NCBI RefSeq assembly: GCF_006483455.1
Contig: NZ_PPPU01000011.1
Coordinates: 36,427 to 100,426, forward strand
DNA from: Methylomonas koyamae
GTDB taxonomy: Bacteria > Pseudomonadota > Gammaproteobacteria > Methylococcales > Methylomonadaceae
Direction: 5' to 3'
DNA: 64,000 nucleotides
A model generated the notes under the pieces. That model was given only the letters and a program-made list of their open reading frames with translations. It did not search any database and was not told where the DNA came from. A program made the position numbers and the translations under genes. Of the stretch, positions 61,651 through 64,000 are shown piece after piece (positions within the stretch are counted from its first letter, which is position 1; the number at the start of each line of letters is the position of its first letter).

Positions 61651-62247
61651 ATGAGCAAACTCAGAGCTGCCGCAGGATTCACCCTGATCGAACTACTGAT
61701 AGTGGTAACGATCGTCGGCATATTGTCGGCAGTCGCGGTTCCGAGCTTTACCGCGGCAATCAGAAGCAGTCGGCTAACCGCTGCAGCGAATCAATTTATT
61801 ACTTCGTTAAGTTTTGCCCGTAGCGAAGCTGTAAAGCGCGGAAGGATTGTCGTCGTGCGCAAAACCGGTACGAACTGGGAAGAGGGATGGCAGGTGTTTG
61901 TTGACGTAGATCGCTCGTCGTCAAGCAAAACAAACGTCTTTAACCAAGATAACGATAAAAAACTATGCGAGGACGACGAGGACTGTAGTCTGAAAACTTA
62001 CGAGTCTTTGCCCACCAATTACACGTTAAGAGGTAACAATTTCGCCGACTATATTAGCTACAGCCCCACCGGGGAAAGCAATACTTTTGGGTCTTTCGCT
62101 ATTTGCGACAACTCTGACGGTAACAATACCCCAGAGCAAGGCACAGCAAAACGCATCATTGTGAGCAGTACCGGACGCGTCCGCCTTGGCCAAGATGCCG
62201 ACCATGACGGAATTCCAGACGGACTGACATCTTGTACATCTCCTTAA
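61651..62247 (+). CDS. fimT: Type IV minor pilin, FimT/GspH family
   Basis: The protein has 198 residues. A prepilin leader (MSKLRAAAG) is followed by FTLIELLIVVTIVGILSAVA, with Gly before Phe at the peptidase site and Glu5 of the mature protein. The helix continues with VPSFTAAIRSSRLTAAANQF and TSLSFARSEAVKRG, as in FimT/FimU. The C-terminal domain contains GWQVFVDVDRSSSS, a Cys pair (LCEDDEDC) and a final VSSTGRVRLGQDADHDGIPD, typical of GspH/FimT ends. It is the first gene of a minor-pilin operon; minor pilins prime type IV pilus assembly in the inner membrane. It is divergent from the chemosensory operon. Confidence 0.9.
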   Translation: MSKLRAAAGFTLIELLIVVTIVGILSAVAVPSFTAAIRSSRLTAAANQFITSLSFARSEAVKRGRIVVVRKTGTNWEEGWQVFVDVDRSSSSKTNVFNQDNDKKLCEDDEDCSLKTYESLPTNYTLRGNNFADYISYSPTGESNTFGSFAICDNSDGNNTPEQGTAKRIIVSSTGRVRLGQDADHDGIPDGLTSCTSP

Positions 62248-62266
62248 TCCGAGCGGCAAATTTCTT

Positions 62267-62755
62267 ATGTTAAGCGCCAGTACAGAGCAAAACTTATCCA
62301 AGCTTACCAACCAACACGGTGCCAGCCTGATCGAAGTCCTCGTAACCATGCTGATTGTTTCGCTGGGCCTACTGGGTCAAGCAGGTGTCATAGCATTGTC
62401 GGCAAAAGCCAGCCACAGTGCGTTTCTCAGGAGTCAAGCGACACTATTAAGTTACGACATAGTGGAACGTCTAAGACTGAATCGTGCTCAGGCAGTTGCC
62501 GGAAATTTTACGATCAACTTTGCCCCTGCCGGCAGTAGCCCAAGTGGAAGCGTGCCCAGCGGTACAGAGATTCAGAATGTGGAATTAAGGAACTGGAAAA
62601 CAAATTTAGAAAACTCGTTGCCTAACGGAGACGGTCAGGTAACAGTTGACGGTGGAGGCAACGTCACCATTAACATACGTTGGAGTGAAGTAGTCAAAGG
62701 CGCAGCCGATGGAACGATTACGCCTACAACATTTACCACCCAAAGCCTTATATGA
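62267..62755 (+). CDS. pilV: Type IV minor pilin PilV
   Basis: The protein has 162 residues. A 19-residue leader, longer than usual, ends in GASLIEVLVTMLIVSLGLLG, the prepilin cleavage site and hydrophobic helix with Glu5. The segment FLRSQATLLSYDIVERLRLN is typical of PilV. The C-terminal part is short and contains TVDGGGNVTINIRWSE. It lies 19 bases after fimT, and its stop overlaps the pilW ATG (ATGA). It works with FimT, PilW and PilX at the pilus tip. Confidence 0.87.
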   Translation: MLSASTEQNLSKLTNQHGASLIEVLVTMLIVSLGLLGQAGVIALSAKASHSAFLRSQATLLSYDIVERLRLNRAQAVAGNFTINFAPAGSSPSGSVPSGTEIQNVELRNWKTNLENSLPNGDGQVTVDGGGNVTINIRWSEVVKGAADGTITPTTFTTQSLI

Positions 62756-63918
62756 GTTCCCAGCGGACATTACCACATTTGCCGTCTGCCTCCCGCACCA
62801 TGTCGGGTGTGACATTGATCGAGCTCATGATTTCGCTGACTATCGGCCTGGTCATCATAGCGGCAATCGGATACGTATTACTCGGCTCCCGGCAGAGTTT
62901 CCGCAGCCAGGACGCCTTGGCGCGGATGCAGGAAGGTGCCCGTACCGCTTTTAACATTATTGCAAAAGACATTCGCATGACGGGATTTCGGGGCTGTCCA
63001 GTCAACGCAGCAGCTGGCGGGGATATCAATGTTCTGGTCAACAGTACCGATTGGGACAAAAATCTGATAGCTCAACCCTTAATAGGTTACGAAAAAGCCA
63101 CCGCGGCGGCCTGGAGCGCTTTTCCGGCAGGAGTGACCGGTGTGGTCGGAAACGTTGTCGCCGGCGACGCCTTAACTATCCTCCATTCCGACAATACTCA
63201 AGAATACATCGTATCCGCTCATACTCCGACGTCGAATCCGCCGCAATTTACTCTGACCGCCAATCACGATATCAAGCAAGGCCAGATTCTTATTGCTGCC
63301 AAAGCAAACTGCTCGCGCATAGCGGTGTTTCAAAATACCAAAGAATGCACTTATAACAGTAATGGCAATTGCGGCCATAGTCTGATTCAGCATAATGCCG
63401 TTACCCCATGCAGTAGCGGAAATAGCCGAAAAGGACTCGGCAATCCGATTGGTTCTTGTCCGGACGGTACTAGCGATACGTTCGATGCCGGCTCGAGAAT
63501 ATTTCGGTTAAGTGCTACGACTTATCACATTCGCCTTAATAGCAGCAACGAACCGTCGTTGTATCGCCAAGTTTTATCGACATCCGGTGGCGCTCCGACC
63601 AATACCGCCGAAGAACTGATCGAAGGCGTGCAGGACATGCAAATTTCGTATGCGGTAGACACCGGGACCGACGGTGCGGTCGATGCATACGTTACAGCCA
63701 CCAATGTGACCGATTGGTCGAAAGTTTTAGGCATTCGCGTCAGCTTATTAATGGTCTCCCGTCAAGACGAACAAGGGCTTACCAGTTCCCCACAGCAGTA
63801 CGCTATCGACACAAACGCAGACGGCGATGTCGCAGACACTGGCGAAACGGTCACACCGTCCGACTACTTGTTACGCAAAGTATTTACGACCACGATTGCC
63901 ATTAAAAATCGATTATGA
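62752..63918 (+). CDS. pilW: Type IV minor pilin PilW
   Basis: The protein has 388 residues. The prepilin leader of about 18 residues ends at SGVTLIELMISLTIGLVIIA, then the usual GSRQSFRSQDALARMQEGAR and TAFNIIAKDIRMTGFRGC. The large C-terminal domain contains several Cys (KANCSRIA, TKECTYNSNGNCGHS) and near the end TNVTDWSKVLGIRVSLLMVS, matching PilW. The ATG overlaps pilV. It is the largest minor pilin of the operon. Its stop overlaps another ATG at 63915, the expected position of pilX. Confidence 0.9.
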   Translation: MSSQRTLPHLPSASRTMSGVTLIELMISLTIGLVIIAAIGYVLLGSRQSFRSQDALARMQEGARTAFNIIAKDIRMTGFRGCPVNAAAGGDINVLVNSTDWDKNLIAQPLIGYEKATAAAWSAFPAGVTGVVGNVVAGDALTILHSDNTQEYIVSAHTPTSNPPQFTLTANHDIKQGQILIAAKANCSRIAVFQNTKECTYNSNGNCGHSLIQHNAVTPCSSGNSRKGLGNPIGSCPDGTSDTFDAGSRIFRLSATTYHIRLNSSNEPSLYRQVLSTSGGAPTNTAEELIEGVQDMQISYAVDTGTDGAVDAYVTATNVTDWSKVLGIRVSLLMVSRQDEQGLTSSPQQYAIDTNADGDVADTGETVTPSDYLLRKVFTTTIAIKNRL

Positions 63919-64000
63919 AACGGGCTCGTCAACTAAAGTCAGCGGTTCTTCTTAAGCGAGCCCTATTTAACACTGGCATTCCGTTCGGGCTGAGCTTGTC
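63915..64000 (+). CDS. Start of an open frame at the pilX position, cut by the window end
   Basis: The ATG overlaps the pilW stop (ATGA), as pilX genes often do, and the frame is open to the window end. The visible 28 residues (MKRARQLKSAVLLKRALFNT and on) do not contain the Gly-cleavage site and Glu-containing hydrophobic helix of a prepilin, and the last 20 bases belong to a dispersed repeat. It may be a decayed pilX start or a chance frame, with the real gene further on. Confidence 0.3.
   Translation, partial: MKRARQLKSAVLLKRALFNTGIPFGLSL
63981..64000 (+). repeat. REP-like dispersed repeat, cut by the window end
   Basis: CCGTTCGGGCTGAGCTTGTC is the first half of a palindromic element common in proteobacterial genomes, whose second half would mirror it. 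Degenerate relatives lie at 6399-6504. Only the left arm is visible. Confidence 0.6.

Noticed and set aside
1..64000. CRISPR arrays, rRNA genes, tRNA genes, prophage or insertion-sequence genes
   Set aside because: I found no regularly spaced repeats, no rRNA or tRNA signature and no transposase or phage protein in any frame.

Overview
The window is one stretch of a moderately GC-rich Gram-negative chromosome. The gene set points to a free-living gammaproteobacterium: a yciO / site-2 protease / scpA / scpB / rluB run, a YoaA-type helicase next to tsaB, a PhoH of the PIN-ATPase type, a minor-pilin operon and a chemosensory operon laid out like the Pseudomonas Che2 (F7) type. A methanotroph-like relative (Methylomonas and kin) is my guess from general protein style. 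No methane-oxidation gene is present, so the assignment to genus is weak.

Region 1 to 25.5 kb is dominated by signalling. A hybrid histidine kinase cut by the window edge has an ethylene-receptor-like membrane domain and is followed by a REC-HD-GYP phosphodiesterase. The same arrangement recurs at 6.7 to 13.8 kb, where a 2030-residue kinase with two complete kinase cores precedes a second REC-HD-GYP protein. Between them lie a GNAT enzyme, a candidate small RNA with its own promoter and terminator (about 3807 to 3941), a glutathione transferase and two unknown genes. Then come glcDEF (glycolate oxidase), an exported GDSL hydrolase with a VPLPA-type C-terminal sorting signal, a third large hybrid kinase (1485 residues) and a membrane-attached GH17 glucanase with a tiny overlapping membrane-protein gene.

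Region 25.6 to 49.2 kb is mixed. It holds a Tat-exported superoxide reductase, a TetR-controlled tripartite RND efflux operon whose first three genes overlap by ATGA, eutBC for ethanolamine ammonia-lyase without microcompartment genes, a DUF6447 gene with an endonuclease/phosphatase-fold gene, two exported lipoproteins (one with a methyltransferase fold), the yciO-scpAB-rluB operon, the yoaA-tsaB operon, phoH and an AI-2E/PerM permease.

Region 49.2 to 61.4 kb is a single minus-strand chemosensory operon: cheY, cheA, cheW, an MCP with two PAS domains, cheW, parA, STAS, cheR, cheD, cheB, an MCP-like protein and STAS. No classical cheZ is present. However, the MCP-like protein and a 179-residue protein 3 kb away both carry a CheZ-like D-x3-Q helix motif, and both end in an acidic-hydrophobic-Phe tail like those of CheD and the main MCP. 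I regard this as the most interesting lead in the window. The right edge enters a type IV minor-pilin operon (fimT, pilV, pilW). At the expected pilX position the visible sequence is not prepilin-like and runs into a dispersed repeat.
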